Made by a program: the position numbers and the translations under genes. A stretch of 64,000 bases of DNA from Streptomyces novaecaesareae (lineage in GTDB: Bacteria > Actinomycetota > Actinomycetes > Streptomycetales > Streptomycetaceae): contig NZ_JNWQ01000014.1 in the NCBI RefSeq assembly GCF_000716875.1, forward strand, positions 29,044 through 93,043, read 5' to 3'. The notes beneath the pieces were generated by a model that was given only the letters and a program-made list of their open reading frames with translations, made no database searches and was not told where the DNA came from. This document shows positions 44,352-54,511 of this stretch, piece after piece. The stretch's first letter is position 1; each line of letters opens with the position of its first letter.

Positions 44352-47300
44352 CGCACCTTCTCCCCCACCCAGCGGGCCAGTTCCAGCGGGCTCAACGCCG
44401 CCACGGGCATGCCGGCCGCGACCAGCCGGCTCGCGACCGCCTTCGAATAGCGGGCCGTCCCGGTGTCGTCCAGCGCCGCGCAGCCGAGCACGTGCACGCC
44501 CGAGTCCACCAGCGCCCGGGTCTGGGCCAACAGCCCGGCCACGGGCCCGCCCTCCTCGAAGTCGCTCACCACCACGACCAGCGTGCGGGACGGCACCGTC
44601 ACCAGCTCCCGCGCGTAGCGCAGCCCGCTCGCGATGCTGGTGCCACCGCCGACCCTGACCTCCAGCAGCAGGCTCAGCGGATCCTCCACCCGCTCCGTCA
44701 GATCGAGGACCTCAGTGGAGAACGCCACGAAATGGGTGCTCAACGAGGGCACCCCGGCCAGGATCGAGGCCGTCAGCGCCGCCCAGATCGTGGAGGCCTC
44801 CATCGACCCGGAGACGTCCACGACCAGGATCAGCCGCCAGTCGTTGGCCTGCTGCGCCCTGGTCCGGAACACCGGGCGCTCCGGCACGATCAGCGTGCCG
44901 CCCTCCGGCGAGGGACGGGCGGTGGCGAGGTTGGCCCGGATCGTCCGGTCCAGGTCCAGCCGACCGCCCGGGCGGCGGGACGGGCGCGGCACGGAGATCC
45001 CGGTCAGCGCCGGGCGCAGCCTGGACGCCAGCTCACGGGTCAGCTCCTCCACCAGGCGCCGCACCAGCGGGCGCAGCCGGGCCACCCTGGCCTCGGGCAG
45101 GCCGCCCGCGTGCTCCAGTACGGAGCGCAGGAGGTCGACGGACGGGCGGACGGCGGACGGGTCGATCGCCTCCAGGACGTCGGTGCGGCCCTGCGCGACG
45201 GCGGCGGCCAGCACCTCCTCCCGAACGCCCGGCCCGAACAGCGACTCCAGCTCCTCCGCCCACTCGCGCACGCCGGGATAGGGCGCCTCGCGGCCGCCGC
45301 GGCTCCCCCGGCTCCCCAGGCCCGGGCCGGAGCCCTCGCCGTGGCCGCTGCCGTACAACTCGTCCAAGGCGGTGGCGAGTCGGGCCCCGCGGCCGCTCAG
45401 GCCGCCGCTGCCGGGGCGGCCGAGGAGCAGCCGCCAGCGTTCGGCGGGCGCGAGGGTGTGGCCGGCCGCCGGGCGTGCGACCTCGGGGGCGAGCCGCGCG
45501 ATCGAGGCCGGCTCGGCGGGCGGGAAAGGCTCGGCGGGCGGGGGTGCCGTGGGCAGCAGGCCGCGACGGGCCAGCGCCGCGCGGGCGGCGAGATCCGCCC
45601 GTACCCAGCCGGCGACCACGGCGGGGCCGGCCTCCTCGGGCAGCGCGGTGAGCCGGGCGCCCAGGCGCTCCTCGACCAGCGTCAGCAGCCGGTCGCGGGC
45701 GGCCGGGCTGAGCGTGTCGAAGCCGCCGCGCAGTGCGGGCAGCCGGTCCAGGAAGGCGCCGTCCGGCAGCGAGGTGACCCGCTCCAGCACCGGTTCCAGC
45801 GCCTCCGGCGCGGAGTCGAACAGCCCTTCCGCCGCCGTCAGCAACCCGACCAGCGCCCGTCCGAGCGCATGCCGCGCCTCGGGGCCGGTCGCGCCGTCCA
45901 CCCACGAGGCCGCCCGACCGCCCAGTTCCCCGGCCGGCTCCTGCCCGAGCAGCACCCGCACCGCACCGGCCGCACCCCGCACCAACGGGCTGCCCCGCTC
46001 GGCGAGTCCGGCCAGGGCGTACGCCAGCCGCACCCCGCCCAGCCGGTCCGTCCGCCGTACCAGCTCCACCAACGCCCGCGCGTCCTGCGGATCGTCCGAC
46101 CCGCCCAGCCCCTCCAACTGCCGCACCGCGGCGACCGTCAGAACCTCCCCGGCCGCTGCCAACGGCCCCGCCGGGGCATCGGCGACGCCGGGCTCGGAGC
46201 CAGCGCCGACGACGGCCATGCCGGGCGCGGGCACGGCCGACCCCGGTGGTGCGGCCTCGTCGACGGGCGGCTGGACGGCGCCGGCCGGGCGGGCAGGGGC
46301 CGGTGCGACGGAGGGCACGGCGTCGACCGGACCGGCGGCCGGGAGAGCTGTGGGGCCGCCGGGAACATCCTGCGCGGCGGTCCCGGCGGAGCCGGCCGAG
46401 CACCTGCCGCCACCGGGTGCCGGGGCGTCCGGGGCGTCCGGGGCGGGTGCCGCAGTTCCCCTGTCCCCAGGCCGGGTTGGCGGCTGTTGTGCGCCGCCGT
46501 GGCCCTTGCGCTCCCCGGTGGGGGTGTAGCCGGGGAAGTGGCCGGCGGTGAGGCGGTCCAGGAGGGAGAGGGCTTCGAGGAGCTCGGGGAGGGTGGCCGA
46601 GGTGGGGAGGGTGGTGGTGAGTTGGGCGAGGCGGGTCTCGGTGAGGGCGGGGAGCGCGCAGGAGGCGGCGGCGGTGAGGCCGTCGATGGTTTCGCGCGGG
46701 GTGGGGTGGTCGGTGAGGCGGGCGCGCAGGGCGCCTTCGGCGGCCTGGGCGGGGGTGACGCCGCGGGTGCCGGCGACGGTGAGCATGGCGGCGGTGGCGG
46801 GCGTCCAGTGGAGGCGCCAGCGGGTGCCGAGGGTTTCGGTGCCGCCGGCGCCGGTGGTGGCGACGGGCTCGGCGTAGGGGACCTCGCAGGCGGCGAGGCG
46901 GTGGAGCAGGATCTCGCGGCGGCGGTCGAGGGGGCTGCGCAGCGGGTCGAGGCGCAGGTCGCGGGGGCCGGGGTCGGCGGGGCCGGGCAGGCCGAGGTCG
47001 GCGAGCAGGGTCTCGACGGCGGGGGCGAGTCCGCTGCGCGGGGCGGCGGGGGTGGGGCGGCCGGTGCGGGTGCCGATCAGGACCTGTTCGAGGGCGCGGG
47101 CGACGGCCCGGCCGCGGCCGAGCGGTTCGCCCTGGGCGAGGACGGTCTGCACCGCCTCGATCAGTTCGCCGCGCCCGGGGGCGGCGTGGCCGCGCAGTCG
47201 GGCGAGGTCGCCGGCCAGGCGGACGATCTCGCGGGCGTCGGCCGGGCCGCTGGGGTGGTCCTGGGTGCGCAGGGCGGCGCAGATCCGGACGGCGGTGGTG

Positions 47301-48244
47301 GTGAGGGCCTCGGCGAGGCGTTCCGGGTCGCCGCCGGCGTCGAGGACGGCGTGCTGCCACTCCGGGTCGCGGATGCCCGCCGGGTAGCCGGAGCGGGCGT
47401 CGAGCAGCGGGTAGGTGTACGGGATCAGGGAGAGGACGTGGCCGGGGCCGGGCGGGGGCGGCGGCTCATCGCCGGCGAGGGGCGCCGCGTCCAGCAGGGC
47501 GGGGGCGTGGAAGGCGCCGACCACGGCGGCGACCCGGCGCCCGCCGGCCGAGGCGGCCCGGATGCGGGCGCGCATCCAGGCCTCCCGGCGCAGGTCGTAC
47601 GGGTCGACGCCGGGGCCGCCCTCGGCGTCATGGCGCAGCGCCCAGCCGACGAGCAGGGCGGCGCGCCGGACGGCTTCCGGGGTGGAGCCGGGTGCGGCGG
47701 TCTCGACCAGCCGGTCCCACAGATCCTCGTCGGAGTCGCGGCCGGTGAGGCGGTGGCGCAGCGCGTCGGCGACGCCGGGTGCCGCGGCCGCGCCGGACGT
47801 CTCGTCACCGCCCGGCCGCCCGTGCCCGACTCGGGTGGTGCGGTGGGCGAGCGGGAGGTCGCAGGCGATGGCCTCCACTGCGTTGCGCCGGGCCCACCGC
47901 AGGGCGGCGAGTTCCGGGGAGAAGTCGGCGAAGGGGTAGAAGGCGGGCCCGCCCGCCTCCTCGGGCCCGGCCGGGGCGGCGGCCAGGGCGACCGGGGCTT
48001 CGGTCGCCTCGTCCGCGAGCAGGCCGAGCCAGGGCTGGAACTCGGCGGGGAGTTCGACCAGTACCGCCTCCGGCCGGGCGGCGTCGAGCAGCGCGGGGAC
48101 GACCGCGCTCAGGGACGGCGCGTGGTGGCGCACGCCGATCAGGTAGGGCCCGGGGCGGTCGGTGCCGGAGGCGGCCAGTCGGTCGGCCTCGGCCCGTACC
48201 GCCCGGTCCGCGTCGTCCGGGACGGGAGTCACCGCGCTGCTCAT
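44348..48244 (-). CDS. DUF5682-VWA fusion protein of a MoxR-associated operon
   Basis: A 1298-residue protein. The N-terminal ~600 residues match DUF5682 (GPYLIGVRHHAPSLSAVVPALLDAARP; AVLVELPAEFQPWL), followed by a Pro/Ala/Gly-rich linker, a helical middle, and a C-terminal von Willebrand A domain (from residue ~1138): MIDAS VDVSGSMEAS, GGTSIASGL, and VVVSDFEEGG. In the E. coli yeh set these two modules are separate genes (YehM and YehP types), so this is a fusion. It starts at 48244, 4 nt after the MoxR stop on the minus strand. VWA proteins of this kind act as adaptors for MoxR ATPases. Confidence 0.87.
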   Translation of the reverse strand: MSSAVTPVPDDADRAVRAEADRLAASGTDRPGPYLIGVRHHAPSLSAVVPALLDAARPEAVLVELPAEFQPWLGLLADEATEAPVALAAAPAGPEEAGGPAFYPFADFSPELAALRWARRNAVEAIACDLPLAHRTTRVGHGRPGGDETSGAAAAPGVADALRHRLTGRDSDEDLWDRLVETAAPGSTPEAVRRAALLVGWALRHDAEGGPGVDPYDLRREAWMRARIRAASAGGRRVAAVVGAFHAPALLDAAPLAGDEPPPPPGPGHVLSLIPYTYPLLDARSGYPAGIRDPEWQHAVLDAGGDPERLAEALTTTAVRICAALRTQDHPSGPADAREIVRLAGDLARLRGHAAPGRGELIEAVQTVLAQGEPLGRGRAVARALEQVLIGTRTGRPTPAAPRSGLAPAVETLLADLGLPGPADPGPRDLRLDPLRSPLDRRREILLHRLAACEVPYAEPVATTGAGGTETLGTRWRLHWTPATAAMLTVAGTRGVTPAQAAEGALRARLTDHPTPRETIDGLTAAASCALPALTETRLAQLTTTLPTSATLPELLEALSLLDRLTAGHFPGYTPTGERKGHGGAQQPPTRPGDRGTAAPAPDAPDAPAPGGGRCSAGSAGTAAQDVPGGPTALPAAGPVDAVPSVAPAPARPAGAVQPPVDEAAPPGSAVPAPGMAVVGAGSEPGVADAPAGPLAAAGEVLTVAAVRQLEGLGGSDDPQDARALVELVRRTDRLGGVRLAYALAGLAERGSPLVRGAAGAVRVLLGQEPAGELGGRAASWVDGATGPEARHALGRALVGLLTAAEGLFDSAPEALEPVLERVTSLPDGAFLDRLPALRGGFDTLSPAARDRLLTLVEERLGARLTALPEEAGPAVVAGWVRADLAARAALARRGLLPTAPPPAEPFPPAEPASIARLAPEVARPAAGHTLAPAERWRLLLGRPGSGGLSGRGARLATALDELYGSGHGEGSGPGLGSRGSRGGREAPYPGVREWAEELESLFGPGVREEVLAAAVAQGRTDVLEAIDPSAVRPSVDLLRSVLEHAGGLPEARVARLRPLVRRLVEELTRELASRLRPALTGISVPRPSRRPGGRLDLDRTIRANLATARPSPEGGTLIVPERPVFRTRAQQANDWRLILVVDVSGSMEASTIWAALTASILAGVPSLSTHFVAFSTEVLDLTERVEDPLSLLLEVRVGGGTSIASGLRYARELVTVPSRTLVVVVSDFEEGGPVAGLLAQTRALVDSGVHVLGCAALDDTGTARYSKAVASRLVAAGMPVAALSPLELARWVGEKVR

Positions 48245-48248
48245 CGGC

Positions 48249-49409
48249 TCAGGCCTCCAGTGCCGAACGGAGGTCCCACAGGGTGCGCCAGGTGGCGGCG
48301 CCCTGTTCGGCGCGGCGGCGGACCGGGCCGTCCCAGTAGCCGAGCAGCCGGGCGGCGTCGGCCGGGTCGTCCTTGCGGACCACGCCGAGGAGTTGGCCGG
48401 GGAGGCGGCCGAGCAGGTCGCCGCCGTCGGGCAGGTAGGCGGCGGTGACGCCGAGCGCGGTGGCGACGGAGACCGCCTCGGCGGTGCTCATCACGGTGGA
48501 CGGGCGCTCGACGTCCCAGCCCTCGGTGGAGCGGCCGGTGCGCAGGTCGCGGAAGGCGGTGACCAGGGCCTCCAGCACGGCGTCGTCCACCGCGTAGGCG
48601 GCGCCGGCCCGGGCGACGGAGACGGTGGACTGGCGCCGGACCAGGTCGACCTCGGCGGCGAGGCTGCCGATCGGGCCGACCGTCTCGAAGTTGAACCGCC
48701 GCTTGAGGGCCGCGGACATCTCGCTGACGCCCTTGTCCCGCAGGTTGGCGGTGGCGATCAGGGTGAAGCCGGCGGCGGCGTGCAGCTGCCCGTCCGGGCT
48801 GCCCGCCAACTCGGGGACGGCGATGCGCCGTTCGGAGAGCAGGGAGACCAGGGCGTCCTGCACCTCGGGCAGGCAGCGGGTCACCTCCTCGACCCGGGCG
48901 ACCGCCCCGGTGGTCATCGCGGTGAGCACCGGGGAGGGGACGAGGGCCTCGCGGCTGGGCCCCTTGGCGAGCAGCAGGGCGTAGTTCCACCCGTACTTGA
49001 GCTGGTCCTCGGTGGTGCCGGCGGTGCCCTGGACGGTGAGCGCGCTGGTGCCGCAGACGGCGGCGGCGAGCAGTTCGGAGAGCATGGACTTGGCCGTGCC
49101 GGGCTCGCCGACGAGCAGCAGGCCGCGCTCCCCGGCGAGGGTGACGACGCAGCGCTCGACCAGGGCGCGCTCGCCGACGAACTTCGGCTCGATGGCGAGG
49201 CTCCTGCGCCCGGCCTTGAGCTTCTCGCCGTCGCTGCCCATCACGAAGGTGACGACGGCGCGCGGGGTGAGGCGCCAGCCGGGCGGGCGCGGGCCGCCGT
49301 CGGACGCGGCCAGAAACTCCAGTTCGGCGGCGTACTTCTCCTCGGGCGGAACGGTCTGCCGCTCCGCGGTAGCGGAGGCGGGGGTGGTGGTGGTCGGGGT
49401 GGCGGTCAT
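48249..49409 (-). CDS. MoxR-type AAA+ ATPase (YehL-like)
   Basis: A 386-residue AAA+ ATPase: Walker A LLVGEPGTAKSML, a Walker B-like VARVEEVTRCLPEVQDALVS (EE in place of DE), sensor 1 FTLIATANLRDKGVSEMS, and arginine finger region ALKRRFNFE. This variant Walker B and the N-E/EMSxALKRRFNFE ending are typical of the YehL branch. It is coupled to the 1701-residue gene (ATGA) and 4 nt from the VWA gene. Probably remodels a partner with the VWA protein. Confidence 0.9.
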   Translation of the reverse strand: MTATPTTTTPASATAERQTVPPEEKYAAELEFLAASDGGPRPPGWRLTPRAVVTFVMGSDGEKLKAGRRSLAIEPKFVGERALVERCVVTLAGERGLLLVGEPGTAKSMLSELLAAAVCGTSALTVQGTAGTTEDQLKYGWNYALLLAKGPSREALVPSPVLTAMTTGAVARVEEVTRCLPEVQDALVSLLSERRIAVPELAGSPDGQLHAAAGFTLIATANLRDKGVSEMSAALKRRFNFETVGPIGSLAAEVDLVRRQSTVSVARAGAAYAVDDAVLEALVTAFRDLRTGRSTEGWDVERPSTVMSTAEAVSVATALGVTAAYLPDGGDLLGRLPGQLLGVVRKDDPADAARLLGYWDGPVRRRAEQGAATWRTLWDLRSALEA

Positions 49410-52400
49410 CGGCGGGCCTTCCTGCGCTTGCCGGTCTGGAGCTCTTCGTATCCGGGGGCGTCGCCGCCGACGGTGCGCTGCCAGGCCCGGGCGAACAGCT
49501 CGGGGACGGGCAGGGGCGCCAGCACGGGCCGGTGGGTGGGCAGTTCGTACAGGGCGGCCTTCCAGGTCTCGGCCGGCAGGGCCGGGGACTTGGCCTCCTG
49601 CCAGCCGCCGGGCAGGAACAGGCCGCGGCCGGCCCGGGACCGCTTGGCCTCCAGGACCAGGGCGGTGGCGGCGAGTTCGGCGCGGGCCCGCTTCAGCCGG
49701 GCGGGCTTCCAGCCCGTCCAGCGGGCGACGTTGCGGTCGGTGGGGTCGGGCAGGGCGAGCAGTTGGAGGTAGAGCGCGGCCGCGTCCTCGCCCAGGCCGT
49801 GGGTGCGGGACACCTCGGCGACCAGCTCGGGGACGGACAGCTGAGGGTTCTGCAGCCAGGCCGGTCCTTCGCCGTCGGCCGTCACCGCAGCGGCGGAGGC
49901 GACGGAGGCGGCCAGCCGTTCCGCTTCGCCGCGCAGGACGGCTTGGATGGCGCGCCGTTCCAGGGCGAACCAGTAGCTGTCGGAGAGCCCGTCGAGCAGT
50001 TCGAGCAGCGGGTCGTCCGGGCCGGTGAGGGCGGCCGGGCGAAGCCAGATGCGCTCGTACGGCTCGTGCTCCGGGCTGAGGACGAGCGCCGGGCCGCAGC
50101 GGACCAGGCCGTCCGGGTCGGCTCCGCCCTCGGCGGGCAGGCCGAAGTGGGTGCGCAGCACGGCGGACAGCGGGGCGCCCTTGGTGGTGCGCAGGAGGTC
50201 GAAGTCGAGCAGCAGCTCCGGGTCGGCCAGGCGCTCGCGCAGCGCGGTGGCGGCCCGGGGCAGCAGCGGACGCAGCGGGCTGTCGGCGGGCAGGTGGTAG
50301 GCGAGCCAGCGCAGGCCGTCGAGGGTCCTGTCCAGCGCGCCGGAGTCGGGCACCGCGGTGGCGTCCTCGGGGACGAGCCGGGGCCCGGTCGGGCCCTCGC
50401 TGCTGAGCCGGAAGGTGGTGGCGCCGGTCAGCCACGGAATGTGGGTCGGGTTGAGCACGGCCTCGATGGTGGCGATGGACGCGCCCTGGACGGTGGCTTG
50501 GGCCTCCTCGGGAAGGGTGACGAGGCGTCCGAAGTGCCGGATCCACGCCTCGGCCCCGGCGGCGAGGTCGGGGCCCTCGGTCCACAGCGTCTTGGGGTCG
50601 GCGGTCAGCAGGGCGCCCCAGACGTCGGCGATGCCGGCGTGGTCGTGTCCGCGCAGCCATGTCCGGGCGGCACTGATCTCGGCGGGCTTGAAGCCGTAGT
50701 CGTCGGGCACCTCGACGTTGCCCCAGGACAGGAGGCCGGAGGGCGGGTTGAGCAGCAGGGTGGCGCGGGTGGTGCCGATACCGGTGAGTTCGGAGAAGGC
50801 GGCGGCCCGGGCCCCGTCCCACGGGACGCTGCCGCGCAGGGCGGCGACCCGCCAGAACTTGGCCACCCAGGCGGCGGCGACCCGCTCCTCCGTGCCGCGC
50901 TCCCCGACGGTGGTGAAGTGCGCGACGGGGCCGAACTCGCCGCTCGGGTCGTGGTCGACGGCGAGCCAGTGCGCCGTGCCGTCGGGGAACTGGCGCCGGT
51001 GGCCGAGGATGACGACGGTGCGGCGGCCGTGGCGCAGCACCTCGCCCTGGCGGTGGCCGGCCGGGCGGGTGGTGTCGGCGGTCTTGGTGCTGTCGCCGGA
51101 CTCGCTGAGGACGATCTCGCGCAGGGTGGCCCCGCGGTCGGCGAGCGGGCCCCTGGTGAGTTCGCCGAGCAGCAGGACCAGCGAGGAGCGGTGGGCGGGC
51201 CGGGTGAGCGGGGCGGCCACGGCGTGGGCCAGGGCGTCGATCCGGCCGAGCAGGTGCAGCCAGCCGTGGTGGGCGTCGCCGCCGTGCAGGGTGACGTTCG
51301 CCGGGGTGCTCCAGCCCTCCGCGCTCGCGGCGGGCGGGGCGGCGAGCACGGCGCTGACGGTGCGCAGGTTGTTGAGCGTCCAGCAGTGGTCGGAGTTGCC
51401 CCAGCTGTTGCCGAAGCCGCCGATGTCGGGCAGGACGGCGCGGACGGCGTCGCGCAGTTCGTCGTCCCGGCCGTGGTCGGGCTGCCAGTCGGCGGCTCCC
51501 GTCTTGCCGGGGCGTTCGGCCTCCGGCTGCGGGACGAACCGGGCGATCCGGTCCAGCAGGTCGGCGGCGGCTCGGGCGAGCCCGGCGACGCCGGCGAGCA
51601 GCAGCGGGTGCGCGATCCCGGGCAGGGCGGCGCCGACCGCCTCGACGGGCAGGGTGTTGCGGGCCTCGCCGCGCTGCGCGAGCGGGCGGCGCACGCCCTG
51701 GACGGTCAGCCAGCCCTGCTCGTCCTCCGGGACGGGCTCGGTGTCGACGGGCCAGGCGAGGTCGATCAGCCGGGCGGCCTGCTCGGTGCTCACGGCGCGC
51801 AGCACCCGCGAGCCGGCCTCGTCGCGGGGCCGCAGGGCGTGCCAGTGCTCGTACGGCGGGACGAGCACGGTGCCGGCAGCGGACAGGTCGCCCGAGCGGC
51901 AGGCGCGCAGGTCCGCGGTGCGGTCCGAGCGGTCGGCGAGGTCGGGCAGGTTGAGGGAGAGGTGCTGCTCGGCGGGGCGGCTGACGATCGGGCTTCCCCC
52001 GCCGGGCAGGCCGAGCCGGCCGACCGGGACGGTGTCCGGCTGGGCGCCGGGCATCGGCAGGACGATGCGCTGCCCCTCGGCGGTGAAGGTGGTGAGGGCG
52101 CGGCCGGGCTCGCTGCGGATCCAGCTGCCCAGCACGGTGCCGTCGGTGCCGAGCGGGGTGTGCTCCAGGCCGGGCTGCAGCGGCAGCAGCCGGGTGCTGC
52201 CTTCGAGGAGCCGGCCGGCGAAGGCGGTGGCGGCGATCACGGGCGGCTCGGCGGCGCGGCCCAGGGTGCCGGTGAGCGGGTCGAGTTCGCGCAGGGCGGG
52301 GCCGTCCGCGCCGTGCCGCAGCGTCCAGTGGCCGGTGCCGTCGCCGAGGACGGAGTGCTCGTGGGGCAACCGGGTGTCGCCGGGGTGCAGCGGGCGCTCG

Positions 52401-54511
52401 CCGGTGGTGCGGCCGCCGCCGGGCAGCGGGAGGGACGGGCTCTCCGGGTACCGCTCGCCGTAGTGGTAGCCGGCGATGGTGCGGCCCTCCAGTTCGAAGG
52501 TGTCCTCCGGCCGGCCGGACCAGTACGCCCGCTGCTTGCCGTCCTCCCACCAGACGACCAGCAGTTCGCCGTCGACGAAGCGCAGCCGGGGCCGGTTCCA
52601 CTTCTCCTTCAGCTCGGGCACCCGCAGGGTGTGCTCCAGCAGGATGCCCTCCGGGCCGACCACGACGGCCCGGTCGAGGCGGGCGAGGATCAGGGACGGC
52701 CAGGCGTCCTCGACGATCAGGCCGCTCAGGCCACGGCCGCGCAGGCCGGGGGCGGTGACCGGCGGGGCGTCGGCGGCGGGCGGGTCGGCGAGCGCGGCGA
52801 GCGCCTCCTCCAGGGCGGGCCAGCCGAGTTCGTCGAGGATGCCGGCGCCGAGGGCCCGGGCGAGCAGGCCGGTGACGTCGAGCGCGGCGATCTTCTCGGC
52901 GGCGGCCGGGGCGACCTCGCGGGTGGTGGTGCGGTACTGGCTCAGCGAGCGGGTCAGGTCGGCGGCGCCGGCCAGGCCGCGGGCGGCGGTCAGCTCGTCG
53001 GCGCGGGCCTCGGCCCACTCCGCGAACAGCTCGCTCAGCAGCGGCAGGACGGCTGCCTTGCGCTTGACGGCCGGCTCCCAGGCGGACGGGGCGGCGCGGC
53101 ACAGCAGCGGCCGGAAGCGGGCGTCGGCGGCGACGGCCGTGAGTGCGGCGCCGTCGGGGCCGGCCTGCTCGACCCAGTCGCGCAGGTCGAAGCCGAGGCC
53201 GGCCGGCGGATCGGCCACGGGGACGCCCGCGGCCAGCAGGAGGTTCAGCAGGTCGAGTCGGGTGTGGCTGGCGCGGATGCCGGTGAAGAGGTCCACCGGG
53301 ACGGCGTCGGCCCGCAGCCGCTCGACCATCCGGCCGGCCAGGGCGAGGGTGGCCGGGCAGCCGGGCCGGCTGCGCCAGCCGCGGCCGAGGTGGTGGCACC
53401 AGCGCTGGAGCCAGGCCGCGGCGGGCTCGGCGCCCTCGGTGCGGGGGCCGGTGAGCAGCGCCTCGGTGCCGGTCGCGACGAGGACCTCCAACCAGGCGGT
53501 GTCGTGCGGGGCGGGGTCGGAGGCGGCCGGGTCGGGCAGCAGGTCCAGCAGGCGGGCCCGGACGGCGGCGTCGGCCTTGCCCAGCTCGATCAGCGGGCCG
53601 TGCCAGGACTTCCAGAAGGCCGCGGGTGCCCGGTTGACCGCCGGGGAGTCCAGGAGCTCGGCGAGCAGCGCCCGTTCGTGCTCGGTGCGGTCCAGCCCGG
53701 CGGCCCGGATCAGCGCGCGGGCGTCCTCGGCGACCCCGGCGTACGGGGCCATGCCGGCCGCGGAGCGCTCGGTGCACAGCTGGCGGAAGCGCTGCCAGGC
53801 GGTCAGCGGGTCGAGCCGCTGGGCGAGCTCCTTGACGTACTGGCGCAGGGACTTGACGGTGAGCGCGCCGGCCAGGGCGAACTCCAGGAAGACGGCGCGC
53901 AGCCGCTCCTCGTCCACCGTCAGGCCGTGGGTGCGCTCGGCCTCGCGGGCCTTGCCGAACCAGGCGGCGGCGTAGGTCTGGTTGCCGTGGCCGAGGAAGA
54001 TCCGGCCGACCTCCTCGCAGAAGGTGGGCAGGAAGTGCGGGACGGCGCGGCCGAGCCGGGCGGCGAGCTCGTCGAAGCCGTCCTTGGCGGCGCCGGGCTT
54101 GGAGGTGGCCTGGCGGGCCAGCCGCTCCATCTCCTTGACCAGGGCGAGCGCGTGGTGGCCGTTGGCCGGGTCGTGGACCAGTGCCCAGGCCGGGAAGCCC
54201 AGCGCCTCCTGGCGGACCTGGCCGACCTCGGCGGGCTCGCCGTCGGGCGCCAGGCCGAGGAACTCGACGGCGAGGTCCTCGGCCCGCCCGAGCGCACCGG
54301 GGACCAGCCGGACGATCCGGCGGCCGTCGAGCGCGGGGTGGGTGTAGCCGCGGGCGGTGAGCACGTCGGCGGCGCTGTCGGGGCGGCCGGCCCCGGGCAG
54401 GGTGCCGGGCGGCAGTACGGCACCGGCGTCGAGCAGGGCCTCCGGCAGTCCTTCGTGCGCTGCGGCGGTGGTGTTCGGGCCGGTGGTGGTGTTCGAGCCG
54501 GTGGTGGTCAT
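49406..54511 (-). CDS. 1701-residue uncharacterised protein of the MoxR-VWA operon
   Basis: A 1701-residue soluble protein. The N-terminal ~600 residues are helical-repeat-like. A central stretch (WNRPRLRFVDGELLVVWWEDG; RAYWSGRPEDTFELEGR) has a beta-rich, propeller-like look. The C-terminus includes a winged-helix-like part (NVARWTGWKPARLKRARAELAATALV) that could bind DNA. I do not recognise a named family beyond its place in this operon. It couples to DUF4132 upstream and to MoxR downstream by ATGA overlaps. It may be the effector or substrate of the MoxR machine; that is inference. Confidence 0.75.
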   Translation of the reverse strand: MTTTGSNTTTGPNTTAAAHEGLPEALLDAGAVLPPGTLPGAGRPDSAADVLTARGYTHPALDGRRIVRLVPGALGRAEDLAVEFLGLAPDGEPAEVGQVRQEALGFPAWALVHDPANGHHALALVKEMERLARQATSKPGAAKDGFDELAARLGRAVPHFLPTFCEEVGRIFLGHGNQTYAAAWFGKAREAERTHGLTVDEERLRAVFLEFALAGALTVKSLRQYVKELAQRLDPLTAWQRFRQLCTERSAAGMAPYAGVAEDARALIRAAGLDRTEHERALLAELLDSPAVNRAPAAFWKSWHGPLIELGKADAAVRARLLDLLPDPAASDPAPHDTAWLEVLVATGTEALLTGPRTEGAEPAAAWLQRWCHHLGRGWRSRPGCPATLALAGRMVERLRADAVPVDLFTGIRASHTRLDLLNLLLAAGVPVADPPAGLGFDLRDWVEQAGPDGAALTAVAADARFRPLLCRAAPSAWEPAVKRKAAVLPLLSELFAEWAEARADELTAARGLAGAADLTRSLSQYRTTTREVAPAAAEKIAALDVTGLLARALGAGILDELGWPALEEALAALADPPAADAPPVTAPGLRGRGLSGLIVEDAWPSLILARLDRAVVVGPEGILLEHTLRVPELKEKWNRPRLRFVDGELLVVWWEDGKQRAYWSGRPEDTFELEGRTIAGYHYGERYPESPSLPLPGGGRTTGERPLHPGDTRLPHEHSVLGDGTGHWTLRHGADGPALRELDPLTGTLGRAAEPPVIAATAFAGRLLEGSTRLLPLQPGLEHTPLGTDGTVLGSWIRSEPGRALTTFTAEGQRIVLPMPGAQPDTVPVGRLGLPGGGSPIVSRPAEQHLSLNLPDLADRSDRTADLRACRSGDLSAAGTVLVPPYEHWHALRPRDEAGSRVLRAVSTEQAARLIDLAWPVDTEPVPEDEQGWLTVQGVRRPLAQRGEARNTLPVEAVGAALPGIAHPLLLAGVAGLARAAADLLDRIARFVPQPEAERPGKTGAADWQPDHGRDDELRDAVRAVLPDIGGFGNSWGNSDHCWTLNNLRTVSAVLAAPPAASAEGWSTPANVTLHGGDAHHGWLHLLGRIDALAHAVAAPLTRPAHRSSLVLLLGELTRGPLADRGATLREIVLSESGDSTKTADTTRPAGHRQGEVLRHGRRTVVILGHRRQFPDGTAHWLAVDHDPSGEFGPVAHFTTVGERGTEERVAAAWVAKFWRVAALRGSVPWDGARAAAFSELTGIGTTRATLLLNPPSGLLSWGNVEVPDDYGFKPAEISAARTWLRGHDHAGIADVWGALLTADPKTLWTEGPDLAAGAEAWIRHFGRLVTLPEEAQATVQGASIATIEAVLNPTHIPWLTGATTFRLSSEGPTGPRLVPEDATAVPDSGALDRTLDGLRWLAYHLPADSPLRPLLPRAATALRERLADPELLLDFDLLRTTKGAPLSAVLRTHFGLPAEGGADPDGLVRCGPALVLSPEHEPYERIWLRPAALTGPDDPLLELLDGLSDSYWFALERRAIQAVLRGEAERLAASVASAAAVTADGEGPAWLQNPQLSVPELVAEVSRTHGLGEDAAALYLQLLALPDPTDRNVARWTGWKPARLKRARAELAATALVLEAKRSRAGRGLFLPGGWQEAKSPALPAETWKAALYELPTHRPVLAPLPVPELFARAWQRTVGGDAPGYEELQTGKRRKARR

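Noticed and set aside
48249..53777. 1842-codon minus frame through the 1701-residue gene
   Set aside because: Only its last 386 codons (MoxR) look real; the rest is a GC-skew shadow.
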